Assembly: GCF_000687475.1 (NCBI RefSeq)
Contig: NC_057318.1
Location: 930,001-994,000 of the forward strand
Direction of reading: 5' to 3'
Source: Ustilaginoidea virens
Taxonomy: Eukaryota; Ascomycota; Sordariomycetes; Hypocreales; Clavicipitaceae
Length of the DNA: 64,000 bases
Position numbers and translations under genes: made by a program. How positions within the stretch are numbered: the stretch's first letter is position 1; each line of letters begins with the position of its first letter. The notes beneath the pieces were generated by a model. It ran no database searches. It was not told the origin of the DNA and saw only the letters and a program-made list of their open reading frames with translations. Shown here piece after piece: positions 10,755 through 20,253 of the stretch.

Positions 10755-11288
10755 GAAAAAGAAAAAAAGAGAAATGGGGGAGGGAAAGCAAGCAGCGGCC
10801 CCGAAACGCACCACTTGCTCCTCGAAGCGGGCCTGCTCGGCCACGCGGGCCTCCCTCGTCCGGGCCAGCCGCGCGGCGCGCTGCTCCGCGTCCTCGTCCC
10901 GCTGCCGCTGCAGGCGCTCCTGCTGCCGGCGCTCGATCTCCTGCCGCCGGCGGTGCTGCGCGTCCCCGCCGCCGGTCTGGCTCAGCGTGCTCAGCAGGCC
11001 GCCAAACAGGCGTCGGGTGCGGCGCTTGTCCTCGTCGGAGGGCCTGGGCCTGCCCCGGGGGGGGCTCGCGGCGGCGGCGGCGCTCCCCCGACGGCGCTTG
11101 GGTTCTGCGTCGTCGGCCTCGGCGTCGCTGCCGTGCGCGGGGGGGGGCTTTCTCTTCGGGGGCGGTTCCGGCTCGTCTTCCGGTCGTCGGTGGCCGCGCG
11201 GCAGGTCGGCCGGGCTGCGGGGCGAGCTGGGAGCGTGGCGGCCGTCGGATGGGGTTGCTGCCTCGACGGGCGCGTCGGGCGTGGCCAT
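10112..11288 (-). CDS. Pinin/SDK/MemA-domain protein, likely splicing-associated
   Basis: Exons (minus strand) 11288-10812, 10688-10620 and 10522-10112 give 318 residues. The N-terminal 85 residues are Pro/Arg-rich. [18 protein letters not shown] segment opens a long basic/acidic coiled-coil ([18 protein letters not shown] and on), followed by [19 protein letters not shown] and [11 protein letters not shown], the core and end of the pinin/SDK/memA domain. The C-terminus is acidic with Glu-rich repeats, a 12-residue polyglutamine tract ((CTG)12 on the plus strand, 10187-10222) and a final DEDMVIY. In animals pinin works with the exon junction complex; a nuclear mRNA-processing role is inferred. 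Intron 1 (10689-10811) contains a (CA)18 tract; intron 2 (10523-10619) contains a G/C run. The ATG is directly preceded in the transcript sense by 32 consecutive C. It shares a divergent promoter with RDS3. Confidence 0.82.
10718..10753. repeat. (CA)18 microsatellite inside pinin intron 1
   Basis: Eighteen CA dinucleotides on the plus strand (GT in the transcript), lying between donor and acceptor of the first intron of the pinin-like gene. Confidence 0.95.

Positions 11289-11320
<32 letters not shown>
11289..11320. repeat. G32 homopolymer abutting the pinin start codon
   Basis: Thirty-two consecutive G on the plus strand, equal to poly(C) in the minus-strand transcript, ending at the base immediately before the predicted ATG at 11288. 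Confidence 0.9.
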
Positions 11321-11321
<1 letters not shown>

Positions 11322-11738
11322 GTTTCAACGGCGCTAAGCGAGGGGTTCCGTGCCTTGATGATGGGCTGATGGTGCGGCGGTTGCTGGGCCGTGGTGCGCG
11401 TTCGTCGGCCGTCGCGAGGCCATGGGCGGAGGGGGGGAAGCTTGTCCAAGTTGCAGTTGAAGCTTTTTGGCTTTGGATTGACCAGACAGCTGCGAAAGGC
11501 CGTCCGCCAAGTGGGTGGGTGGGGGGGGCGCGCCCTGGAAACGTGCCATCACTTGCATTCTACTCTACGGGGTGCCCAGCCACCGCCGGCGATTGGTCAG
11601 CAGGGCCTGCCCTCTGCGAACTCGGGGGCTTCTTTCTCGACATCGACATCCATCATCTCCCATCATCCAGCCGACGCAACAAATCATCCTCCTTGCTCCT
11701 CAACCACGCAACAACACCACCACACCTGCCGCCCAGCC
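11289..11738. promoter_or_regulatory. Shared divergent promoter, pinin-like gene and RDS3
   Basis: A 450-bp gap separates the start codons of two head-to-head genes that both encode splicing-related proteins. Apart from the G32 tract and pyrimidine-rich DNA near the RDS3 start, I see no defined factor site. Co-regulation is inference from geometry and shared function. Confidence 0.6.
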
Positions 11739-12118
11739 ATGTCCCGCCACCACCCGTCAGTCTCCCCCTAGAACCCAAACAACATCCAAGCCTGCTGACC
11801 GTTTTTCCCCCCCCGCGTCCCAGCGACCTCGTCATGTGCCGCAAGCAGTCCGGCATCGCCATCGGCCGCCTCTGCGACAAGTGCGACGGCAAGTGCCCCG
11901 TCTGCGACTCGTACGTGCGCCCCACGACGCTCGTGCGCATCTGCGACGAGTGCAGCTTCGGCAACTACCAGAACAAGTGCGTCGTCTGCGGCGGCGAGGG
12001 CATCTCCGACGCCTTCTACTGCTTCGAGTGCACGCGCCTCGAGAAGGACCGCGACGGCTGCCCCAAGATTATCAACCTGGGCAGCTCGAGGACCGACGTG
12101 AGTGGCCCGCCCGAAGGG

Positions 12119-12174
<56 letters not shown>

Positions 12175-12246
12175 GACCGCCGTGCTGACGGAACCCCTGT
12201 GCAGCTGTTCTACCAGAAGAAGACGAATCGGTCGACGAATTACTAG
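11739..12246 (+). CDS. Rds3/PHF5A, SF3b subunit of the U2 snRNP
   Basis: Exons 11739-11755, 11824-12097 and 12205-12246 give 110 residues, the family length. The protein begins [16 protein letters not shown] and keeps the complete set of CxxC motifs ([31 protein letters not shown]) that form the three-zinc knot of PHF5A/Rds3, plus the diagnostic [18 protein letters not shown]. Rds3 sits in SF3b and helps recognise the intron branch site. The 17-nt first exon is found because it restores the family N-terminus; its donor is GTCAGT and the 68-nt intron ends CCCAG. Intron 2 (12098-12204) contains (CAG)17, then a CTGAC branch-type site near 12185, then the true acceptor TGCAG. The C-terminus [11 protein letters not shown] differs from animal PHF5A, which is normal for fungi. 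Confidence 0.97.
12121..12171. repeat. (CAG)17 inside RDS3 intron 2
   Basis: Seventeen perfect CAG triplets within the last intron of RDS3, upstream of its branch-type site. The triplet phase is the same as the reading frame of the following exon. Confidence 0.95.
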
Positions 12247-12921
12247 CCCCGGGGTGGCCTGGGTATGGGCCCCCTTTTGGTTTTGCGTCGTGGCGGAAAG
12301 AAACATGGGCGTGCTGTACGATGTGAAATGTGGAAAAAAAAGAAAAAAATAGGTGGAAAAAAGGGTTCCAGGTCGGTGGCGTTTTTTTCGCTTGTCTCGG
12401 GTTGAGGAGGGGATTGTGGTTCGCGCAATGCCGGCGTTTTTTTTTTTTTTTTTGGCTCAAGAATCGGTATCGATCGGATGTCATTCGGGGGTCATTCGGG
12501 GGTCATTCGGGGGTCAGGCTACATAGATGCCGCGGAGCGTGTCTGGCTTGGACAGAGGCGCTCTCGGCTGTGCGGGAAGCTTGCCCGGAACGTCGTTTGC
12601 TCGGCGGCCCGCTCTGCTGCTGGTCGATCCGAACAGAGGGGGTTTGTCAATTTCGGTGGCTACTTACAGGGTGCCGTCTACAAGTGGTTGCATCCATACG
12701 TGGTGCATTGGTGCATTGGTGCATCCCGTGGTTAATATACAGCTTTTTTGCATACGTGTCCGTCTGAAATGATGGAAATAAGAAAGCCTGCTGCCCATGC
12801 CTTGCCTCCCAAAACGACTCGCACTGAAACAAAGGAAACTCCCGAGGAACCGGCGCTGCAGCCGCGGCCAAACTTCCCCCCATGACGCTAGAAACATTGC
12901 TCGACGGATTCGAAACGAGGC
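12247..12921. other. Convergent 3' intergenic region, RDS3 and PEX26-like
   Basis: 675 bp between two genes that end towards each other. It contains a T run near 12438-12453, three tandem copies of a GGGGTCATTC unit at about 12486-12515 and a short GTGCATTG direct repeat near 12702-12720. No gene is seen. Confidence 0.6.
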
Positions 12922-14361
12922 TCAGATATAGCTGACCTTGGTGCCCATTCCCGCCGTGGCTATTACCTTGTGCCACGAGGCCCGGAGCACTCGCTGCATC
13001 CGCCGCCGGGTGCCGCCGTGGCCCAGCATGGCCAGGAACCCGACCAGGAAAGCCAGGAACCTGGCCAGCAGCGCCGGGTTGCCGTTGAGCCAAGCCGCCA
13101 GCTCCTGGAGCAGCTGCCACAGCCGGCCCGCGATCAACGTCGCTCGACCAGGGAGCGTCGCCGGCGCCGTCGCAGTCGCCTTGGCGCCAGGACGTGGCGG
13201 GACGCCAGCCTTGGCCGGCCGGCGCTGCGGCCGGCTCTGCCGCGATGCTCTGTTGGACGACGAGGACTCGTCGGCGACTCCGTAGTCGCATTCGTCGGCG
13301 ATTCGTCTCGCAGGCGCTTCCTCCTCCGGCTTCTTGCGCTCCCGGGCCTCGATCTCGGCTCGTTGCTGCCGCCGCCGCCGAGTTTCTTCGACCTCGCGCC
13401 GCAAAATGTCCTCTTGCCCTTGGCGCTCCTGGCGCTGCAGGCGCTCCTGCTCCTGCTTGTCCTCCTGCAGGCTCTGGAGCGCCTGCAGGAAGGCTTCTCT
13501 GCGTTCCTCGTCCAAGACGGAGCTGGCGCTGATGAAGTCACGAGCGTAGCCCCACTCGTCGTTGCGCAGCAGCACATGCAGGGTGTACAGCTCGAGTATC
13601 TTGACCCGGGCGTTGAGATCCCGAGGCGTGTCCGCGCCGCTGGCCCCCGGGGCCGGCGACCTGTACCGGGAGCCGGTGCGCGAGCCGGGAGCGGGCGACG
13701 GGGGGGGATTGCCAGCCAGGTCGACGCTGGGCGGGGCCGTGGTGGCCAAGTACGTCTCCAGTCGGCGCTGATTCAGTAGTTGGTCGCGAGCATGCGCAAG
13801 AAGGAGAGTGGCTCTGCGTTGTAGGCTGTCAGTTTTAAAAAAGGGCTGATCCGACACCCAGCGGCGTGCCATGTGACGAAATCAAAGGGGGCGGGAAAGC
13901 AACAGAAGAAAGAAAGAAGAAAGCTCCTCACAGGTTGATGACGACGTCTGAATCGACGTCGCCTTCCACGCCGTGGTAGCCGTCGCGGACAACTTGTTCC
14001 CACACGTGGCCCTCGCGGACCTTTGCGCACAACGCCCTCCATTCCTGATTCCCGAACGCCTCCTTGCCGTCTTGCGGGCTCATTTCCAGCACGGCATTGA
14101 GAATGGTCAGGTACAGGCTCCACACCTTGATTCGCGTCGTCCTCGAAGCCGAGGCGACGGGCGCGGGCTCCCCGTCGTCGGCAGGGGCGTGGGGGGTGAT
14201 GAGCGACGACAGAGTCGTGAGCGCCTCGGGGAGCCGCCGCGTGAGGAACAGGGTCGAAGCTTGGCGGTACGTCTTGGAGATTTGGGGCGTATGCCTCGAC
14301 GCGGCCGTGGAGGCAGCAAGAATGCTGTGGCTAAATGCAGGCGATTCATCGACAGGCGACA

Positions 14362-14362
<1 letters not shown>
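12922..14362 (-). CDS. Pex26-like peroxisome biogenesis protein
   Basis: Exons 14362-13932 and 13813-12922 give 440 residues. The N-terminal half is alpha-helical with the segment KTYRQASTLFLTRRLPEALT, typical of the fungal peroxin-26 family. A central acidic/basic coiled-coil (about 240-300, EERREAFLQALQSLQEDKQ) leads to one hydrophobic segment near residues 388-407 (ARFLAFLVGFLAML) and a short basic tail ending GMGTKVSYI. Pex26 anchors the Pex1-Pex6 ATPases at the peroxisome membrane so that receptors can be recycled; I assign this from overall architecture and remembered family segments. The intron (13814-13931) splits a Leu codon. In the transcript sense the AUG is preceded by (CA)7 and then A51. 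The downstream neighbour RDS3 is convergent. Confidence 0.7.

Positions 14363-14427
<65 letters not shown>
14363..14427. repeat. (TG)7 plus T51 tract before the PEX26-like ATG
   Basis: Reading the plus strand, the start codon complement CAT (14360-14362) is followed by seven TG pairs and then T from 14377 to 14427. In the gene's sense this is A51, (CA)7, ATG. Confidence 0.92.
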
Positions 14428-15212
14428 CCCAGGCTGGAAGCGCAGGGCGAGCAGAGCAGGCTTCGCGGGCCTCCGTTTATTGTCTCGGCATGGAGGACGG
14501 CGGGATTGGCCTGGGGAGTTGATATCTGCTTGTTAGCTAGCTGCTGAGCAACGAGGCGTTGACAACGACGGGAGCAGGGAGCAGCAACGTCTTGGGCGGA
14601 AGACGAGACTCGTGGCTCATACGAGCTGGAAGCACAGTGGAAGCAAGCGGGACGAGAGCATGGCATGTGGGCCTGCCAGTGGCCAGTGCAGTGGCCAGTG
14701 CAGTGCCCGTGTCAGCGCCATGCCTTTGGCCCAGGGTGGACGCGGTGTGGACCCAGACAAGCCGAGGCTCCAGGCGGCCTGGCAAATGTTTCTCGTCGTT
14801 GCCTCGGCGGCGCCTTGATTCGTCAGCGTCTACGAGAATGCCCGATCTCGCTCGGTACCTGTGGCTTTGCAGAAAAAGAGAATCCCGGCATCGGTGCATC
14901 CGCACCGTCCTGCAGGACCAGGCATTTCAGAAAGCTACAAATTTATCGCCATTCCCGATGCTAGACACCAGGTTCGGGCAAGAAAGAATAAATAAGCTCC
15001 CAGCATCTTGGCACTACGACAAAACACTTGACCGTTTCAACTCGGCAGGCCTCGCCGTCGCAAGCTCTCCCAAGGGTATCTCTGCACTAATTGAAAACCA
15101 TCATCGAAAGTAAAACCACGCGTCAAAGCTCGGCTCGCAAAACGCCAACGCATCCATCACGCAGCGTCTCGAGCGACCGCCGTCCGCCGTCCGCCGTCCG
15201 CCGTCGACCGGC
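14363..15212. other. Intergenic region between PEX26-like start and haspin end
   Basis: 850 bp upstream of the PEX26-like ATG. It holds (TG)7 and T51 (14363-14427), GGCCAGTGCAGT-type short direct repeats near 14681-14705 and no recognisable gene. Confidence 0.6.
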
Positions 15213-16948
15213 TCAGACACGTCTCGATGACCGTCTGCCATGGCTCCCGCCGGCGTCACCCCCGCCCCTCGAGAGGATGATGCTATCTTCCCTCTCAACC
15301 ATCGAAGCGTCAGATCCGTAAAGCTGCTCCTCGCGGATCCACCCCGCCTCCGCGGCGAAGCACACAATGTCCTCGGCCGATCCAAAGCACGGGACACTGT
15401 CGTCTGCGTCCGGGTTCAGGTACGTCCACATGTCTGCCGTGCACCGTCTGAAGCGAGCCAAGGCCTTTGCGTCGCCCTCAAAGTGGCGCACCAGGTAGTC
15501 GTAGAGGTAGGCGAGCCACAAGACGTTGGTGTACGGCGCGTACACGTCCCAGCAAAGCGGGCCGTCTATGCCCTTGGCGTGGCGAGTCTTGTGTGCTTCT
15601 GGCGGCAGGCATTTGCGATCGGCCCGGAGCAGGTACGAGCGCATCTGGCGGTATACCTTGCACTGCGGCGCGTGGGTGCTGGTGAAGAGGCTCAGATCCC
15701 GCTCGAGATCGTACGCAACCGGTGTGGCGAAATCAACCGACAGGTCCTCAGCCCGTGACAGTCCGTAATCTAGAATGGTGATGTCGAGACCCGAGTACCC
15801 AAAGTATCCTTGGCAACCCTTGCTTCTTTCCGTAGGCTGCCGCACTTGCTTGATGCATATGTTTCCTTCGTGGAGATCACGGTGCTGTTGCTTGCAGGTC
15901 AGTTTTTTCCCCTCCATCGTCATCTGGCCGTGGCAGGTAGACAGTCTCTGGGCTTTGCCGAGGGGTGGAAGCAGGCAGGCAGGCAGGCAGGCGGGCGGGC
16001 TTTCCATACCTCAAACATGGCAATCCGTTCTGCTCTTGCCAGAGCGATCGCTTCGAGCAGGAAAATGTCCCATAGCTGGCTTTCACCCGTCAGGCTCCAA
16101 TCCTCCAAAGCAACACCGGCATCGCCCAGCTCAACGACCAGAAATCTAGTCTCTTGCAGGTACCGGCTCGGCGACGGATAGAATTGTGCCCGGCCCGGAT
16201 CTTTTCTCTTCAGCCGTCGCTGGAAAACTTGGTGCGTCTCCAGCAAGGCTCTCGACGTCTTTCCCTGAACAATGTACCTCTCCTTGTAGACGACGAATCC
16301 CGGAATGTCGGCCAGCCATTCCGAGATGCGCAGCTCGCCTTGGACGTCTTCCTCGGAGTGCGGCTCCTCGTCCACCAGCTTTGACCGCACCTGCGCTTTC
16401 GTCTGAGGCTTTATTGGCGAGCGCAGGCGTATGACCTTAATCACACTGGTCCCTCGCTCATTCGTGACGCGGTACACCTCGGCGTACGAGGCTTCCGCAA
16501 TTTTCTCAATGACATCGCCCGGCGGGCACACGTCCTCCCAGCTCAGGACGCGCAGAGACGTGTCGCAGAGTGAATCCTCCCAGGAGTCGGCCCCTTCGGG
16601 AGCTACCCCTTCCGGCCCGCTGCCAGGAGACGCCGTGTCTCGGTAGCTTTCGGTCGACGCGTCTTGGCTCGAGCCGGCCAGCAGCTCTTCCGACTCGCCT
16701 GATGAGGTTTCCGCATCGCCAGCGACAAGCGGGCGTCTTATGCTTTTTGCGGGAGGTTTGCGCGGAGCGACATTCCCTCCTTCGATTCGAACCACTGACA
16801 GCTGGTCGGCAATTGAATCCACTGTGCAATGGGCGTCTGAAATCGGTGGCTTCCGGACCGGGCTCTGCGGCAGCTCGGCGAACATGCGCTCAGCTTTTGC
16901 CCTCGTCGGGCGTTTGCCGTACCGCACTGTCGCCCTTGATCGCGTCAT
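15213..16948 (-). CDS. Haspin-type protein kinase
   Basis: Exons 16948-16010 and 15890-15213 give 538 residues. A disordered N-terminus with acidic Ser-rich stretches precedes the kinase domain. The degenerate glycine loop IAEASYAEVYRV (150-161), the ATP-binding Lys171 in SVIKVIRL, the catalytic loop HRDLHEGN (His316, Asp318, Asn323) and ITILDYGLSR (Asp354) in place of DFG are all haspin features. Haspin phosphorylates histone H3 Thr3 at mitotic centromeres, close to cohesin. Animal haspin has DYT at the metal site; here it is DYG. The intron (15891-16009, containing a GGCA/GGCG repeat) lies directly before the catalytic loop. I start at the ATG at 16948 because the longer upstream frame has only a TTG. 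The ATG has A at -3. It is head-to-head with the CCDC47-type gene. Confidence 0.87.
15971..16000. repeat. GGCA/GGCG tetranucleotide repeat in haspin intron
   Basis: Five GGCA copies followed by GGCG-type variants, entirely inside the haspin intron. Confidence 0.9.
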
Positions 16949-17283
16949 GTTGCTCCGCGGCGCATAATGCCACCATTGTTGGGTTGTGAGCTCGAGAATG
17001 TCCAAATTGCAGCAGGTTCAAGCCCGAGTTCGGCCCAGCTGGCCAAAGGGGGCGGTGGTGGTGGTGGCGATGGGTGGTGCGTGCGGTTGGCAGGGCAACC
17101 AGCATTGACCTATGGGAAGTGACGTGAGACGGACCCCACCTGCCTTCTTCTTCCCCAGGAAATGCCAAAAATTTCCCGCCTCGGATCGACGACGACTAGC
17201 TTCCCGCTCCGCCTCCCAGTTGCAAGCAACTCCTCCCCGCCCTTCCCCCTCCCCATTCCTCTGCAGGACGAACCCGGGCAGCC
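16949..17283. promoter_or_regulatory. Divergent promoter, haspin and CCDC47-type gene
   Basis: 335 bp between head-to-head start codons. A GGTGGTGGTGGTGG-like stretch lies near 17050-17065 and pyrimidine-rich DNA precedes the plus-strand ATG. No specific factor site is claimed. Confidence 0.5.
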
Positions 17284-18660
17284 ATGGCGGAGCTCTTCAG
17301 GAACATTTTCGGGGGTGCCAAGCCCAAAGAGCCTTCTCCTGCACCCAAGGTTGATTCCGGTAGGTCGTCAACATGCGACACTTGCAGCTTGCAATATGCA
17401 AGACTAACCTCCGCCGACCGCCGGGTAGACTTTGCCGACTTTGCCGCGCCTCCCGATGCCGTCGCCGAGCCTGTTCCAGATGCTGCTTCGCTCGGGAGCA
17501 CCGCCGCTGGCGTCTCTGCCACGGCCGTACCGTACACCAAGTGGTACAACGTCCACGAGCGCCACTCGCTGTCCGAGTTCAAGGCCGAGGGGGTCATTCT
17601 CGCCATCTCGGCCGTCATCTTGCTGTTCCACGTCATGGGGGCGCGGGCCAACCGCTCCAAGGCCAGGTCGTGGATACGAGCCAACGGCCCCGTTCTGCGC
17701 GAGGAGTTCGCCCTCGTCGGCTTCGGCGGCGTTCCCACCATGGACACGGACGACATCAAGCCGGACTCTCTGCTCAGGGAGAAGTCGCTGTTCGAGTTTG
17801 CCACCTACGCCTCCGGACGACAGAACACTGCCTTTGTGGACGTCAAGCTCACCTTGACCAAGAGGTTCAACCCGGTCGTCGACCTGGTCGAGACGGCCGC
17901 CGCCTTCCTGTCGGACCTGTTCGCGCCTCGCGGCGATGTCATGGAGGCCTTCCTGTACCCCTTTGACGGCAAGGAAAACCTCACGCTGCCCGCTCTACCC
18001 GGGGCCGAGGAGGCGCGCGCCAAGGACGGCAAGAGCACGTACGACGGCTTCGTGTGGGCCGTTGTCCACAAGGACAGCATGAAGCGCCTCCGCGAGGACC
18101 GGTACGACGTCAGCCTCACCGCCACCAAGGACAACTCGAAGCTGCCGGCCTGGCTGACGGTCATGAGCGAGAGCGCCGAGGTCACCGACACGATGCTGAC
18201 CAAGGACCTGGTTGACGCCGTTGCGGCCGCGGGCGACGACTTTGAGTACCTCATCGTGTCTGACCAGCCGGTGGAGAAGCCGGTCAAGCTCGAGGACAGC
18301 CGGCCGCGCAAGCGCATCTTCCTCAAGTACCGTCTGCCCTCTGACAACCAGTACGACAAGCTGGTGCCGGTTTTCCAGAGCTTCCTCCGGCTCGCCGACT
18401 TCCTCGTCCAAAACGCCCGATTCAGACCCGAGGTGCTGAAAAAGGTGCGCGCCACGCGCGAGGCCACCATTGCCCAGATCAAGAAGGCCGCCGAGGAGGA
18501 AAAGAGCGAGGAGCGTCTGTGGGAGAAGGAAAAGGCCAAGAAGGCCAAGCGGGACGCCGAGCTGAAGGGCCTGGACGCCAAGGCGCAGAAGAAGTACCTG
18601 GAGAAGGAGAAGGAGAAGGAGCTTCGAAAGAGCCAGAAGAAGCTGACGATGCGCGGATAG
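17284..18660 (+). CDS. CCDC47/DUF1682-type ER membrane protein
   Basis: Exons 17284-17359 and 17429-18660 give 435 residues. A short lumenal-type N-terminus is followed by one transmembrane segment at about 80-96 (GVILAISAVILLFHVMG), a large soluble domain with WIRANGPVLREEFALVGFGG and MDTDDIKPDSLLREKSLFEFATYASGR motifs, and a highly charged Lys/Glu coiled-coil tail. This order is the CCDC47 (PAT10) family. In animals the protein joins the PAT complex that chaperones multipass membrane proteins at the ER translocon. The 69-nt intron (17360-17428) is a multiple of three without stop; removing it gives VDSDFADFAAPPDA. The ATG lies in a GCAGCCATGG context. Confidence 0.9.
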   Translation: MAELFRNIFGGAKPKEPSPAPKVDSGRSSTCDTCSLQYARLTSADRRVDFADFAAPPDAVAEPVPDAASLGSTAAGVSATAVPYTKWYNVHERHSLSEFKAEGVILAISAVILLFHVMGARANRSKARSWIRANGPVLREEFALVGFGGVPTMDTDDIKPDSLLREKSLFEFATYASGRQNTAFVDVKLTLTKRFNPVVDLVETAAAFLSDLFAPRGDVMEAFLYPFDGKENLTLPALPGAEEARAKDGKSTYDGFVWAVVHKDSMKRLREDRYDVSLTATKDNSKLPAWLTVMSESAEVTDTMLTKDLVDAVAAAGDDFEYLIVSDQPVEKPVKLEDSRPRKRIFLKYRLPSDNQYDKLVPVFQSFLRLADFLVQNARFRPEVLKKVRATREATIAQIKKAAEEEKSEERLWEKEKAKKAKRDAELKGLDAKAQKKYLEKEKEKELRKSQKKLTMRG

Positions 18661-18914
18661 GGATTGTGCGAAGATGGGGGGGGGTTGCGGGGGCAAGGAG
18701 TCTGGGTTGGAGCACTCGGTAGAGAGAGAGACATTGATGCGGGCAGCCCAGTCACGGCTTCGGCTTCGGCTTGGGCTTGTCCAAAATTGTACGACTTAGT
18801 CTGGTAGTGGTGGAAGGATCAAGAAAAGAAGCCAGGGCCGCAAGAAAGCCTCCGAGCATGGTCCCCGAAACGCGTGCCGGTCCCCCCCCCACCCCCCCCC
18901 CCCGCAGCAACCCA
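18661..18914. other. Short convergent gap with C tract
   Basis: 254 bp between the ends of the CCDC47-type and ECM15-like genes. A nearly pure C run at about 18885-18903 (G run in the sense of ECM15) begins about 12 nt after the ECM15 stop. Confidence 0.7.
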
Positions 18915-19538
18915 TCACTCCGGCCGATGCAGCAGATCCTCCACGCGCTTCACCTTGTCCTCGGCCGCCTGCCGCTTGTCCGTCCTGCGCCCCACCGGTC
19001 AGCAGCCCGGTCGGTCTCGACACGAAAGACGGCACGCCGTTGGCCGCGCGCGGGACGTTACCTCGATCCGACGCGCACGCTGGATTGCACGCGCACCACG
19101 CCCCTGCGATGCAGCACGGCGTGCGCCTTGCCAATGGCGGCCATGACGTCGTCCCAGCGCCCTTCTGGTGCGTGTCAGCGGGGTCTTTTGACGGCCGGCC
19201 CACGTTGCTCATCGTGCTCGCTGCTTCTCGCTGCTTCTCGCTGCTTTTCGCTTCCTTCTTCTTTCTTATCCCCCCCCCCCGCCCTCTCCTCGCTCGCAGG
19301 ACCCAGACGTACCGACAGTGGTGCCTGCCGAGTGCAGCGTGTACTTGAGCCCGCTGGCGCCCAGGACGCGCTGCACCTCGGCGACTTCCTCGGCGACGGA
19401 GGCGGAGCCGGTGCCAATCTGCGGGCGTTAGGGCCGTCGCGCTCGGAGCACACCGGGGAAAGGGGGGGGTTTGGTTACCGGGATGAGGCAGAAGTCGGCG
19501 TAGCACGCGTCCGGCACGGCGATGGCGTCGTAGTCCAT
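18915..19538 (-). CDS. ECM15/MTH1187-type thiamine-binding-like protein
   Basis: Four short exons (19538-19479, 19418-19313, 19164-19062, 18984-18915) give 112 residues. The spliced protein reads ...ADFCLIPIGTGSASVAEEVAEV..., then [27 protein letters not shown], then VQSSVRVGSRTDKRQAAEDKVKRVEDLL. These are the hallmark blocks of the UPF0045/MTH1187/YkoF superfamily, called ECM15 in yeast. Members form small alpha/beta tetramers and some bind thiamine or related ligands; the role in fungi is not settled. All three introns (60, 148 and 77 nt) have GT...AG ends, and every join falls in a conserved block, so the model is well constrained. No targeting sequence is visible. Confidence 0.91.
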
Positions 19539-20253
19539 CCTGGCTGGGGGTTTGTCGAAGAATAGGGTGATGGGGATGGATGAGCGGATGATGCACGGGC
19601 GGGGGATGACGTGGAAGCAAGCTGCGGGCGAGGGTGAAGCGCCACCAGACAACCAGACACCAGCCGACCAGCCTGGCCGGTGGGGCTGGATGGGGGCAGG
19701 TTGGGTGCGGGCATTTTACCTGCTGGCTTGGTTGCGGTGGCCGGCCAGGGGCGATGCTCTGCGCATGAACAGATGTCAATTGTCAACTGCTTGGTAGACT
19801 GTCTGGTCATACGCATGCGGAATTCGGCCATTACGCGCCATGGATCTGAGCGGACTGCCGGGCTACCCCTAGTCTTGCATATCTATAGCCTCGCCGATGG
19901 TGGTTATTCTGTCCCGCAGAACCACAATCAACTACATACCTATTTACCAGACCTCTCTCTTCCTTGACATCTACCGAGTTCCGAGCACTGACCAGTTGGG
20001 TGAGTTGTGCACCCCTTGGGCCAATACCTGCCGGTCGGTACTGTACTGTACTGTACTGTACTGCACCGAAACATCAATTGTCGACTGCCAAGTGTAAGTG
20101 TGGGTGTGAGCCCGGGCATGTGAATCCCAAGCCCCCCATGCCATGCAAGCAAAGCCGTCCAAGGCGCGCCTGCTTTCCCCGGTTCCAAAAATCCCCCAAA
20201 ACGCCTCGCCATGAAACAAATCTGCAAGTCAGGGAAACACACACCGCTGCTGC
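19539..20253. other. Intergenic region between ECM15-like start and PLC-like end
   Basis: 715 bp, both flanking genes on the minus strand. It contains (GTACT)5 at 20038-20062 and no gene. Confidence 0.6.
20038..20062. repeat. (GTACT)5 pentanucleotide repeat
   Basis: Five perfect GTACT copies in intergenic DNA. Confidence 0.95.

Noticed and set aside
10548..11369. Plus-strand frames of about 190-270 residues over the pinin-like gene
   Set aside because: Antisense GC-rich shadows, including poly-Gly from G32. The minus-strand model restores a known domain.
16780..16800. tRNA-like B box inside haspin
   Set aside because: The stem does not pair and the sequence lies in a coding exon.
16949..17005. 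Haspin start at 17005
   Set aside because: The first codon of that frame is TTG; the first ATG is at 16948 with a good context.
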